Source: Ruminiclostridium sp.
Lineage (GTDB): Bacteria > Bacillota > Clostridia > Oscillospirales > Ruminococcaceae
Direction: 5' to 3'
NCBI GenBank assembly: GCA_017942025.1
Contig: JAGAVH010000013.1
Coordinates: 1-39,119 of the forward strand
Length of the DNA: 39,119 nt
A program made the position numbers and the translations under genes. Every line of letters begins with the position of its first letter. Position 1 is the stretch's first letter. The notes beneath the pieces were generated by a model. The model made no database searches. It was given only the letters and a program-made list of their open reading frames with translations, and had not been told where the DNA came from. Of the stretch, positions 23,162 through 30,489 are shown piece by piece.

Positions 23162-24343
23162 ATGAACTTTCCCACCTTTGATATAAATAAAGTAAAAACT
23201 CCCTGCTATGTGACAGAGGAGCACTATCTTAAATATAACGGCGAGATTTTAAAATCCGTGCAGGACAGGACAGGCTGTAAGATACTGCTTGCCCAGAAGG
23301 CTTTTTCTATGTACAGCACTTACCCCTTGCTAAAAAATTACCTTGCAGGCACTACCGCAAGCGGAGTATATGAGGCAAGACTGGGCTATGAGCATTTCGG
23401 GTGCTATAAGGGTAAGGAAACCCACGTGTATTCGCCTGCCTATAAGAAGAGCGATATTGACGAGCTTATAAAATATGCGGAGCATTTTGTATTCAACAGC
23501 ATAAGGCAGTTTAATCTGCATAAGGAAAGGCTGGCGGGAAAATCCTGCGGAATAAGAATAAATCCTCGTTTTTCAACTCAGGGAGATCACGAGATATACG
23601 ATCCCTGCGCTAAAAATTCAAGACTGGGGCAGACTATAGAGAGCTTTAAGGCGGACGCACAGAAATACGGGCTTGACGGTATTTCGGGACTGCATTTCCA
23701 TACCCTTTGCGAGCAGAATTCCGACGACCTCGAAAGCACAGCAATGGAGGTAGAAAAGCAGTTCGGGGAGTATCTTTATAATATGAAATGGATAAACTTC
23801 GGCGGCGGTCACCACATCACAAGAGAGGATTATGACATAGAAAGGCTTGTAAAGGTAATAGAGCATTTCAAAGGCAAATACGACCTTCAGGTATATCTGG
23901 AGCCGGGCGAAGCTGTTGCCCTTAACGCAGGCTTTCTGGTATCCGAGGTGGTGGATATAATCGACGGCGGCAAAAACGGTGATATGGATATAGCAATAAT
24001 GGACGTATCCGCCGCCTGCCATATGCCTGATGTTTTAGAAATGCCCTACCGTCCGAAGATACTGGACAGCAGAAATTCCCTTGCAGGAGAAAAGGGTGAA
24101 AAGACTTATACCTACCGACTCGGCACAGTAACCTGCCTTGCGGGTGATATCATCGGAGATTATTCCTTTGATGAGCCTTTAAAGGTGGGCGACAGGCTGG
24201 TTTTCTGTGATATGGCTATTTATTCTATGGTAAAGAACAACACCTTCAACGGTATGGCTTTGCCGACCATTTATTACAATACCGAAGAAGGCTTAAAACT
24301 GATACGTGAATTTACTTACGATGATTTTAAAAGCAGAATATAG
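23162..24343 (+). CDS. nspC: Carboxynorspermidine/carboxyspermidine decarboxylase
   Basis: NspC is a PLP-dependent fold-III (alanine-racemase-like) decarboxylase that turns carboxyspermidine or carboxynorspermidine into spermidine or norspermidine. The 393-residue length is usual. K46 in LLAQKAFS is the PLP lysine. The HFHTLCEQN segment, the glycine-rich FGGGHHI, EPGEAVAL and the C-terminal CDMAIYSMVKNNTFNG are family motifs. AAAGGAG precedes the ATG. The usual partner, carboxynorspermidine synthase, is not in the window. A HAD phosphatase gene follows 9 bp later. Confidence 0.93.
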   Translation: MNFPTFDINKVKTPCYVTEEHYLKYNGEILKSVQDRTGCKILLAQKAFSMYSTYPLLKNYLAGTTASGVYEARLGYEHFGCYKGKETHVYSPAYKKSDIDELIKYAEHFVFNSIRQFNLHKERLAGKSCGIRINPRFSTQGDHEIYDPCAKNSRLGQTIESFKADAQKYGLDGISGLHFHTLCEQNSDDLESTAMEVEKQFGEYLYNMKWINFGGGHHITREDYDIERLVKVIEHFKGKYDLQVYLEPGEAVALNAGFLVSEVVDIIDGGKNGDMDIAIMDVSAACHMPDVLEMPYRPKILDSRNSLAGEKGEKTYTYRLGTVTCLAGDIIGDYSFDEPLKVGDRLVFCDMAIYSMVKNNTFNGMALPTIYYNTEEGLKLIREFTYDDFKSRI

Positions 24344-24352
24344 GGGGATATT

Positions 24353-25012
24353 ATGAATATTAAAGCGGTTATATTTGATATGGACGGGCTTATGCTGGAT
24401 ACAGAAAAGCTGCTGGTTAAATACTGGTGTGAGGCGGCAAATTCTCTCGGCTTTCCTATGGAGAGATGGCACGCATTAGCGCTACGCTCCTTTTCGGGAA
24501 AGTTTGCAAAGCCACAGCTTAAAGAGTGGTTTGGAGAAGACTGCGATTATCTCACTATCAGAAATCTCCGTGTAAAGCTGATGGCGGAATATACCGATAA
24601 ATACGGCATAGAGAAAAAAGCAGGTCTTGATACTCTGCTGGACTACTTAAAAGAAAAGGGCTACCGCACCGCAGTAGCTACCGCAACAAATGTGGAAAGA
24701 GCCGAGCAGTATTTAAAGCAGCTTGGCGTATATGAGAAGTTTGAGCAGATAATCTGCGGAAATATGCTGGAAAACGGCAAGCCCTGTCCTGATATCTATC
24801 TCTACGCCTGTGAGAAATTAGGTCTTTCTCCCTCGGAATGCATTGCCCTTGAGGATAGTCCCAACGGAGTAAAATCCGCAAGTACAGCAGGCTGTGTAAC
24901 TATTATGGTGCCTGACCTTACACAGCCGGAAAAGGAACAGCTTGACGCTGTATATGCAGTAGCTCAGAGCCTTGACAAGGTTATTGACATACTTGAAGGA
25001 GAAAAGGAATAA
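24353..25012 (+). CDS. HAD-superfamily phosphatase, beta-phosphoglucomutase-like
   Basis: A HAD subfamily I hydrolase that probably dephosphorylates a small metabolite or isomerises a sugar phosphate. The four HAD motifs are present: D9-x-D11 (FDMDG), T110 in VATAT, K143 in NGKPCPD and E167-D168 in ALEDSPNG. A helical cap lies at about 15-85. The 219 residues fit the PGMB/YcjU/5-nucleotidase group; the substrate cannot be told. Its stop codon overlaps the next start (TAATG), so translation is coupled with the unknown gene downstream. Confidence 0.88.
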   Translation: MNIKAVIFDMDGLMLDTEKLLVKYWCEAANSLGFPMERWHALALRSFSGKFAKPQLKEWFGEDCDYLTIRNLRVKLMAEYTDKYGIEKKAGLDTLLDYLKEKGYRTAVATATNVERAEQYLKQLGVYEKFEQIICGNMLENGKPCPDIYLYACEKLGLSPSECIALEDSPNGVKSASTAGCVTIMVPDLTQPEKEQLDAVYAVAQSLDKVIDILEGEKE

Positions 25013-25500
25013 TGGAGTATTACGATTATCCTGTAAGAAACGACAGAAAGGATATCTTTTCCGCATCTGACGATAACTATTTTCTGAAATCCGAAAAATT
25101 CACCTATCTTTGCAGTTATGACGAGGCTTCTTTTGTGGACAAGCATAATGTATTTCTGGGTAGCTTTGTGCTTATCACCTATAAACGCTATGCGGTTATA
25201 AAAAACGGGGAGATATATTATTTCAACAAGAATTTTTCCGACGGAAATCTGCCCACAGGCAGATATAAAGATAACGGCTTTGTGTTAATCTGCGATAAGC
25301 CGGAGGATTATTTTATCCATTCCTGGAGAAGATTTCTTTCAAGCCACGAAGTAAGGGAGGACAACGAATATAATAAAGCGCTGAATGTCAAGGTCTTTGC
25401 AACAGCCGATGAGGCGGTAACAAAAGCCAGGGAGCTTTCGGCGGCAGACGAAAACAGTTATGTGGTTGCCTGCTGGTTTGACGACTTTGACAGACATTAA
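25012..25500 (+). CDS. Conserved protein of unknown function
   Basis: I do not recognise this 162-residue protein. It is soluble, rich in Tyr, Phe and Asp, with a central beta-rich part (FVLITYKRYAVIKNGEIYYFNKNF) and a C-terminal segment with KVFATADEAVTKARELSA, which looks like a short alpha/beta repeat. There is no signal peptide or membrane helix. It overlaps the HAD gene by one base and is followed 9 bp later by the DUF4298-like gene, so all belong to the nspC unit. Confidence 0.7.
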   Translation: MEYYDYPVRNDRKDIFSASDDNYFLKSEKFTYLCSYDEASFVDKHNVFLGSFVLITYKRYAVIKNGEIYYFNKNFSDGNLPTGRYKDNGFVLICDKPEDYFIHSWRRFLSSHEVREDNEYNKALNVKVFATADEAVTKARELSAADENSYVVACWFDDFDRH

Positions 25501-25509
25501 GGAGAATGT

Positions 25510-25794
25510 ATGACAGAAAAAGCGGATAAAAGGACAACAGACAGAGTTCGCCGTATGGAGCTTTATTTTGATACTGTAAGCTATACTCTGAAAAACTGTC
25601 CCGATATGCTGAAAATGGACAGATACGTTTCAAAAATGCTGAAAGCACTCACCGATTATTACGAAAACGGACTGTGGCAGAAGGATTATGAGCTTGACGA
25701 AAAGGGCGGTTTTCCCGCTGATTTGAAAAGGGGCGTATTGTCCCAGGACGGGGTATATAATCTATTGCAGGAAATAAAAAAGACCATCGGATGA
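25510..25794 (+). CDS. DUF4298-family protein
   Basis: The 94-residue protein has an N-terminal helix (RVRRMELYFDTVSYTL) and the family-type C-terminus YYENGLWQKDYELDEKGGFP followed by LKRGVLSQDGVYNLL. No function is established for the family. It has GGAGAATGT before the ATG. Its stop codon lies within a terminator hairpin, making it the end of the nspC unit. Confidence 0.75.
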   Translation: MTEKADKRTTDRVRRMELYFDTVSYTLKNCPDMLKMDRYVSKMLKALTDYYENGLWQKDYELDEKGGFPADLKRGVLSQDGVYNLLQEIKKTIG

Positions 25795-25806
25795 TGGCCT
25801 TTTTTA
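25781..25806 (+). terminator. Terminator overlapping the DUF4298 gene stop codon
   Basis: CCATC (25784-25788) pairs with GATGG (25793-25797) around GGAT, with A-rich sequence before and TTTTTT after. The TGA stop is in the hairpin. Its T-tract runs into the first hairpin of array B. Confidence 0.7.
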
Positions 25807-25943
25807 AATTTGCCTTGCAAATTTAAAAGTGATGTATCGTGCCTTGCACGAAGTGATGTTTTGCCTACAGCAAAGTGATGTACGGCTACGCCGAGTGATG
25901 TTTCGTGCTACGCACGAAGTTGTGGAATCCGCCTACGGCGGAT
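25802..25943 (+). repeat. Six-hairpin array with fixed GTGATG spacers (copy B)
   Basis: Hairpins lie at 25802-25828, 25837-25851, 25860-25874, 25883-25893, 25902-25918 and 25927-25943. Spacers are GTGATG at 25829, 25853, 25875 and 25895, and GTTGTGG before the last. Loops are CTT or TAC; hairpin 3 has one C-A mismatch next to its TAC loop. Hairpin 5 is identical to copy A while the others have different, still self-complementary stems. The array follows a terminator, lies between convergent genes, and contains only spurious frames. Confidence 0.8.
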
Positions 25944-26002
25944 GGATTTTAAAAGGCGTTCGAATCGGGGGTTATCGGGGGGATTGGTGTAATATAAATA
26001 AC

Positions 26003-26147
26003 GGGGCGTCGAGGACGTCGCCCCCTACATTTCCCCTATAAATTTTTGTGGGAAAGGCATTACAAATCCCGTTTTCATCGGTATTTATGGCAATATTATC
26101 ACAATATTATAAACCACGTCCGTAGGGGGCGACGTCCTCGACGCCCC
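26003..26147. repeat. Inverted pair of GC-rich palindromes enclosing 93 bp
   Basis: The 26-bp sequence at 26122-26147 (GTAGGGGGCGACGTCC... through GACGCCCC) recurs as an exact reverse complement at 26003-26028. Each copy is itself nearly palindromic. The 93 bp between contain CCCGTTTTCATCGG, a relative of the CCCGTTTATATCG module at 21.7 and 39.0 kb. It resembles a small non-autonomous element, but no target duplication could be established by eye. Confidence 0.6.
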
Positions 26148-26290
26148 GCATAAATTACCACATTTTTTGATGGTGCAACCCGTCAAATTTGAATTTGAAA
26201 TACAACCAACGTGTAACCCCGTCGTTCAAGAGGTTTCAAAAACCGCAACGGATTTTAAAGACGGAATTGCCCGCGGGTGCAACCCGCCGC
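26122..26290. repeat. Composite repeat, right module (no gene)
   Basis: 26122-26201 aligns with 39036-39119 at roughly nine of ten bases, including GCATAAATT, GGTGCAACCCG and AATTTGAAATAC. The remainder to 26290 holds GTTTCAAAAACCG and GCCCGCGGGTGCAACCCGCCG, again palindromic. No gene is supported. Confidence 0.65.
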
Positions 26291-26521
26291 TTATTCCATT
26301 TCGTCTTCTTCGTCTCTGGCGTTCCAGAGCTCTACAAGGCGCTCCATTTCCTCTTCTGTGAGGGAGATACCCTTGCCCATTCTGCTGTGGTCGGGTGACC
26401 AGGAACGGATATCGTATTTAGGCTCGCGGTCGTTCCAGCTTACCATATTAAGCTCAATATTGTACTTGCCCTCGCTGATAACACCGAGTTCCTTTGTAAT
26501 TTCATACTTGAATTCTGCCAT
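26291..26521 (-). CDS. YdbC/PC4-like small DNA-binding protein
   Basis: The 76 residues (MAEFKYEITKELGVISEGKY...NMVSWNDREPKYDIRSWSPD) match the bacterial YdbC group, related to the transcription coactivator p15/PC4, a single-stranded DNA-binding fold. Four beta strands with the WNDREPKYDIRSW signature are followed by a helix (TEEEMERLVELWNA) and an acidic end. It starts one base after the metallophosphoesterase gene. In this unit with two DNA glycosylases a role at single-stranded DNA is plausible inference. Confidence 0.8.
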   Translation of the reverse strand: MAEFKYEITKELGVISEGKYNIELNMVSWNDREPKYDIRSWSPDHSRMGKGISLTEEEMERLVELWNARDEEDEME

Positions 26522-26522
26522 T

Positions 26523-27263
26523 TTATTTTTTCTCCTTTTTGTTTTTATTTATTTTTTCTCCCTTGACCTTTTTAGTTCTGGGGAGCTTTGTACTGTCTGC
26601 TACCACCACATTGTCGAATACACAGCTGTATCTGGGTGGGATAAGCTTGTTAAGATGCAGTTTTCCGAAATACCAATGGATAAACTGCGTGCTGTCCTGA
26701 ATCTTATCGAGATATGTATTTATATGATTCCTGTTGGTACTGCCCACCTCGATAAATTCTGCTATCTTTGATGACGGCTCATAGGATATGATGAAATCCA
26801 CCTTGTTGTCATTTTCCGCAAGATTTCTGATACCCTCCTCCAGCTCTTCTTCGGTGGGTATCTCGGCGATCCATTTATTCTCCTCGTCAGGCTCTAAGTA
26901 GGAATTATTCTCATCGCTCTGTCCGCCGCCGAAGGAGAATATTTTTTTACCTGCTATCTCATAGCACTGTCCACGCATAAGCTGACGCAGATTGCCGCTT
27001 ATAACTCTTACCTTGCCGCCGCACCATTCTTCTGTCGGGTACTGTGACAAAAGCTCGTAGTTTTCGTGTACGCCCTCTACAAAAAGCAGGTTATATTTCT
27101 TTTTGCCAAGCGCCTTTAAAATCTTCTTTTCCTTGTCGTCGCCGCTCCATATACAGCCGAAATCTCCCGTGATAATAAGGGCGTCATTCTTTTTGAGCTT
27201 TTTTAAAAGCGGATTTTTGAACCTTGTCAGATCTGCGTGCAGATCTCCTGTTACCATTATCAT
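26523..27263 (-). CDS. Metallophosphoesterase-like protein with degenerate metal site
   Basis: The fold is that of calcineurin-type phosphoesterases: GDLH (D7, H9), GDFG (D34), the FVEGVHENYELL helix and WYFGKLHLNK near the end. Three ligand positions differ from the family: N of GNHE is V65, the H of the TH motif is Y161 (FIISYEPSS), and the first H of GHxH is K201 (GKLH). D7, H9, D34 and H203 remain. A two-metal centre therefore looks impossible, suggesting a pseudoenzyme or a changed activity. The tail is Lys-rich (KGEKINKNKKEKK). It is 12 bp after ung and 1 bp before the YdbC-like gene. Confidence 0.85.
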   Translation of the reverse strand: MIMVTGDLHADLTRFKNPLLKKLKKNDALIITGDFGCIWSGDDKEKKILKALGKKKYNLLFVEGVHENYELLSQYPTEEWCGGKVRVISGNLRQLMRGQCYEIAGKKIFSFGGGQSDENNSYLEPDEENKWIAEIPTEEELEEGIRNLAENDNKVDFIISYEPSSKIAEFIEVGSTNRNHINTYLDKIQDSTQFIHWYFGKLHLNKLIPPRYSCVFDNVVVADSTKLPRTKKVKGEKINKNKKEKK

Positions 27264-27275
27264 ATTGTACTTCCT

Positions 27276-27944
27276 TTATCTGCTCCAGTCAATAGGAGTG
27301 AGATTATTTTTTACTAAAAATTCATTTATCTTTGAAAAATGCCTGCATCCGAAAAAGCCGTTATAGGCTGATAGGGGACTGGGATGAGCGGCGGAAAAAA
27401 TCTTGTGTATGGGATTTTTTATAAGAGGCGCCTTTGCCTTTGCATTTCCTCCCCACAGCACAAAGGCTACGGGAGTCTGCTTTTTATCAAGCAGCTCTAT
27501 TATTCTGTCGGTGAGTATCTCCCAGCCCTTTCCTCTGTGACTGCCTGCCATGCCCTCTCTTACGGTAAGAGAGGTGTTCAGTAGTAATACTCCCTGCCTT
27601 GCAAGTCCCGTAAGGTCGCCGCTGTCCATATCCCTTGTGATGCCTAAATCAGACTGCATCTCCTTGTAGATATTCTTTAACGAAGGCGGCGGCACTACTC
27701 CCTCCTGAACCGAAAAGCACAGCCCGTGTGCCTGACCTATGCCGTGATAAGGGTCCTGACCTAAGATAACCACCTTTGTATCCTTGTAAGAAGTATATTT
27801 AAGAGCGTTATATATACTGTCGGCAGGGGGGAAAATACTGCGGCTTTTGTATTCTGTCACAAGAAAGCTACGGAGTTTTTTATAATACTCCTGCTCCCAT
27901 TCGCCCTTTAAAAGCTCGTCCCAGTCGTTGCCGATGTTAACCAT
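27276..27944 (-). CDS. ung: Uracil-DNA glycosylase, family 1
   Basis: Ung removes uracil from DNA in base excision repair. The catalytic loop GQDPYHG (62-68) with its aspartate, the VPPPSLKNIYKE segment, LLLNTSLTVREG and the HPSPLSAYNGFFGCRHF leucine-loop region are all present. The length of 222 is normal. The ATG at 27944 is preferred (AGGTGA five bases before) over a GTG at 27953; either way it overlaps the upstream glycosylase gene by 8-17 bp, showing tight coupling. Confidence 0.96.
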   Translation of the reverse strand: MVNIGNDWDELLKGEWEQEYYKKLRSFLVTEYKSRSIFPPADSIYNALKYTSYKDTKVVILGQDPYHGIGQAHGLCFSVQEGVVPPPSLKNIYKEMQSDLGITRDMDSGDLTGLARQGVLLLNTSLTVREGMAGSHRGKGWEILTDRIIELLDKKQTPVAFVLWGGNAKAKAPLIKNPIHKIFSAAHPSPLSAYNGFFGCRHFSKINEFLVKNNLTPIDWSR

Positions 27945-28740
27945 TTCCGTCACCTATCCTTCTTCTTGCATAATCGAAAAGATACTGCTGTGCTATGCCC
28001 TCATAGCCCTTTATACAAAGGGGCAGTCCGTCAGGATAAAACTCGGCTATAACCCGCTTTATCCATACATCCTTCGGTAGTGCCTCAGTCTTGTAATAGC
28101 CGAAGAGCAGCACGCAGTCCGCTACCTTTTCGCCTACTCCCTTTATCCTTTTAAGCTGTTCCTTTGCCGCTTCGTAATCCATATCGTAAATGTCGGATAA
28201 GACTATTTCTCCGCTTTGCAGTCTGCTCATCGCATCTGCTATGTACTTTGCACGAAAGCCTGCCCGAAGCGGTGCCAGGTCCTCGGCAGTAACGCCGTAA
28301 AGACTTTCTTCGGTAGGGAAGAGATAACCGAAATCCTTCTTTTCTCCGTACATCTCGCAGAGCCTTTCGATTATCCCCGATATCCTTTTTATATTATTGT
28401 TCTGGGATATGATAAAGCTGATAAGAGCCTCAAAGGGGCTTTGTCTTAAAATTCTGATACCGCTTTTTTCTTTGCAGGCTTCTCTTAAATGCCTGTCCTC
28501 TGAGAATTTTTCTATCAGCGCCTTATAGTCGGTATCCATGTCAAAGTAATTTTTCCAGAAGGGGATATCACTTTCCTCAATATCGTAGAGAGTTATCTTA
28601 TCCTGCTCTTTTCTGAGCTTTAAAAACTTATCTGCGACTATGCCGCAGTAAAAACCATCCTCTTCTCTGAAGCGGAACGCCTGACCGCAGAAAAGTATCT
28701 GGTCCGGCTCAAAATTGTCACAGGTGAAGCTGTAATCCAT
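27937..28740 (-). CDS. OGG1-type 8-oxoguanine DNA glycosylase
   Basis: A HhH-GPD bifunctional glycosylase for 8-oxoguanine. The OGG N-terminal domain (about 4-115) includes CGQAFRFR and FEALISFIISQNNNIKRI. The helix-hairpin-helix LKRIKGVGEKVADCVLLFG holds the catalytic lysine K205 (VGEKVADC), and D224 in LPKDVWIKRV is the GPD aspartate. The 267-residue length fits bacterial OGG-like enzymes of Clostridia. It is the first gene of the repair unit ogg-ung-phosphoesterase-ydbC. Confidence 0.92.
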   Translation of the reverse strand: MDYSFTCDNFEPDQILFCGQAFRFREEDGFYCGIVADKFLKLRKEQDKITLYDIEESDIPFWKNYFDMDTDYKALIEKFSEDRHLREACKEKSGIRILRQSPFEALISFIISQNNNIKRISGIIERLCEMYGEKKDFGYLFPTEESLYGVTAEDLAPLRAGFRAKYIADAMSRLQSGEIVLSDIYDMDYEAAKEQLKRIKGVGEKVADCVLLFGYYKTEALPKDVWIKRVIAEFYPDGLPLCIKGYEGIAQQYLFDYARRRIGDGNG

Positions 28741-28774
28741 AAAATCTATCCTCAGAATGCAGAAATTTTAAAAT

Positions 28775-28802
28775 TTGCTTGATTATTTGCTTCTTTTATA
28801 AT
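28775..28802 (+). promoter_or_regulatory. Promoter of the DUF6062-like gene
   Basis: TTGCTT (28775-28780) and TATAAT (28797-28802) are 16 nt apart. The -10 overlaps by five bases the -10 of a promoter reading the other way. Confidence 0.6.
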
Positions 28803-28826
28803 ACAATATAAATAAGAAAAAAACAA
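28798..28826 (-). promoter_or_regulatory. Promoter of the ogg-ung repair unit
   Basis: On the minus strand TTGTTT (28821-28826) and TATTAT (28798-28803) are 17 nt apart. It overlaps the plus-strand promoter at 28775-28802, so only one could be occupied at a time. Confidence 0.5.
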
Positions 28827-28910
28827 GCCTTAATTTTGGACGGACTGAAAAATCCGTCGAAAAAAGGCGGAATCAAGCGAAATAAAATAATACCGAAAGG
28901 AAGAAATACC

Positions 28911-29615
28911 ATGAGAGAAAGCATACTCACAATACCAGTAAACGAAGTCTTTGAGCCGAAAGAGGGCTGTCCCATCTGCCGTATGAGAGATACGGTAGAA
29001 CAGCATATCTGCGAGTACATAATGGGCGCGGCTATGATGGAGCCTGACGTGAGAATAGAAACCAACAAGCTTGGCTTCTGCTTTACCCATTACGGTCAGC
29101 TTATGAAGCAGAACAACCGTCTGTCCTTAGGACTTATGCTCAACAGCCATCTTGAAGAGATGAGAACTGATATATTCGAGAAAAAGGGACTCTTTGCCGC
29201 TAAGGACGCCAAGGCTAAAAAGGCGGCGGCAATCACCGAAACCTGCTTTGTATGCTCTAAGGTACAGTGGGGTATCGACCATATGCTTGAAACGGTATTC
29301 ACAATGTATGTAAAGGACGGCAAGTTCAAGAATCTTTTCAAGAATCAGGAATTTTTCTGCGTACCTCACTACCACTATCTTGTGGAAAAGAGCGCAGATA
29401 AGCTGTCAAAGGCGGACAGAGCCGACTTTATAAAGACAATGGATGAGATAATCATAAACTATGCAAAGACCTTGAACAGCGATGTCAACGACTTCTGCAA
29501 CAGCTTTGACTACCGCAATGCAGGCAAGCTCCACAGCGCAGAAATGGAGCACGTAAGAAATTCCGTTGAAAGAGCGGTAACCTTCTTAACCTCCAGAAAG
29601 CCTGAAGGAAAATAA
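28911..29615 (+). CDS. DUF6062-like Cys/His-rich protein
   Basis: This 234-residue protein of unknown role has two similar metal-binding-like units: C20PIC23...C57FTH60 and C112FVC115...C150VPH153. Each is a CxxC followed 34 residues later by CxxH, which looks like an internal duplication and suggests one zinc or redox site per half. It is otherwise helical and soluble. The ATG at 28911 follows AAAGGAAG; the frame extends 25 codons upstream without a site. It matches my memory of DUF6062, common in Clostridia. It is a single gene. Confidence 0.78.
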   Translation: MRESILTIPVNEVFEPKEGCPICRMRDTVEQHICEYIMGAAMMEPDVRIETNKLGFCFTHYGQLMKQNNRLSLGLMLNSHLEEMRTDIFEKKGLFAAKDAKAKKAAAITETCFVCSKVQWGIDHMLETVFTMYVKDGKFKNLFKNQEFFCVPHYHYLVEKSADKLSKADRADFIKTMDEIIINYAKTLNSDVNDFCNSFDYRNAGKLHSAEMEHVRNSVERAVTFLTSRKPEGK

Positions 29616-29687
29616 AAATATTCGGGCAAATCTTATATATTCTGACTAATTTTATGGTAATCTTTGCTGAAATCAGTGTGAAATATA

Positions 29688-29716
29688 TTGAAATCCTTGA
29701 AAAAATATAGTATAAT
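29688..29716 (+). promoter_or_regulatory. Sigma-A promoter of the ATP synthase operon
   Basis: TTGAAA (29688-29693) and TATAAT (29711-29716) have a 17-nt spacer. No other good promoter was found before atpB, so the unknown gene and all atp genes are probably one transcript. No obvious terminator separates it from the DUF6062-like gene. Confidence 0.85.
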
Positions 29717-29789
29717 AGTAGAACTACATAGTTTTAAATAAAGAAAATAAGGAACTGACGCACAGGCGTTACAAAGAAAGGTAACAAAG

Positions 29790-30482
29790 ATGACAAAAAA
29801 GAACACAGCGGCTACTATAGTTACAATAATAGTTGCTCTGCTTGCAATATCTGCAACCTTATTCCTGCTTTATAAGATGTCGCAGGAGCAGACACAGGAA
29901 AATGATTATGTCTATGTTCCCTCCGAGGAGATAAATAACGAAATGAACGACAATGCGGTTATTCTTATAAAGAACAACTGCGAGGTGTTCAGAGTGTTTA
30001 TGCAGTACGGTCTTGCCTATGAGCCTGAGCCCTACAACAATCTGCCCGAGGATAAGCTCTATTCGGTAAAGAGCGATAAATACACTACTATGGCAGACCT
30101 TGAAAAGCTGGTAAAATCCACCTTTGTGGAAAAAGAGGCTGAAAGGATACTGACAAATGTAAACGGCAACGGTCCCGTTTTCTCCGAAGAAACAAACTAC
30201 AGTGGCGAAAAGGGTATCGGTCTTGCTATGGAGATGGTGGATAAGGACGGCCGCTTCAAGGGTATTGCTTACGATTACTCCTGGACAAGTCCCAGAGTTT
30301 TATTAAAGCCCCGGTCCAACACCGAATGTCTTATTGAGATAGAGCTTGCAAAGGAAGCTACAGCTGCTGAAAGCAGTAAGGAAGAAAGCACATCAGACAG
30401 CAACAGCGGCGACAGCATAAAGCTTACCGCAACCATGACCAAGGCTAACGGAAAATGGCTGCTTGAAAAGCTGACCTACTGA
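29790..30482 (+). CDS. Unknown membrane-anchored protein, first gene of the atp operon
   Basis: The 230 residues have one N-terminal helix (about 9-29) and an extracytoplasmic domain. That domain has KYTTMADLEKLVKSTFVEKEAERIL and ends KANGKWLLEKLTY, a layout reminiscent of IseA-type endopeptidase-inhibitor or NTF2-like lipoproteins; the likeness is weak. A Ser/Glu-rich stretch (about 190-205) interrupts it. There is no lipobox. It ends 7 bp before atpZ. Confidence 0.7.
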   Translation: MTKKNTAATIVTIIVALLAISATLFLLYKMSQEQTQENDYVYVPSEEINNEMNDNAVILIKNNCEVFRVFMQYGLAYEPEPYNNLPEDKLYSVKSDKYTTMADLEKLVKSTFVEKEAERILTNVNGNGPVFSEETNYSGEKGIGLAMEMVDKDGRFKGIAYDYSWTSPRVLLKPRSNTECLIEIELAKEATAAESSKEESTSDSNSGDSIKLTATMTKANGKWLLEKLTY

Positions 30483-30489
30483 TAAACCG

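Noticed and set aside
25829-26041. A 70-codon plus-strand frame over the GTGATG array
   Set aside because: It only translates the GTGATG spacers and hairpins (HEV/SDV-like repeats), has no ribosome binding site and continues into the next palindrome.
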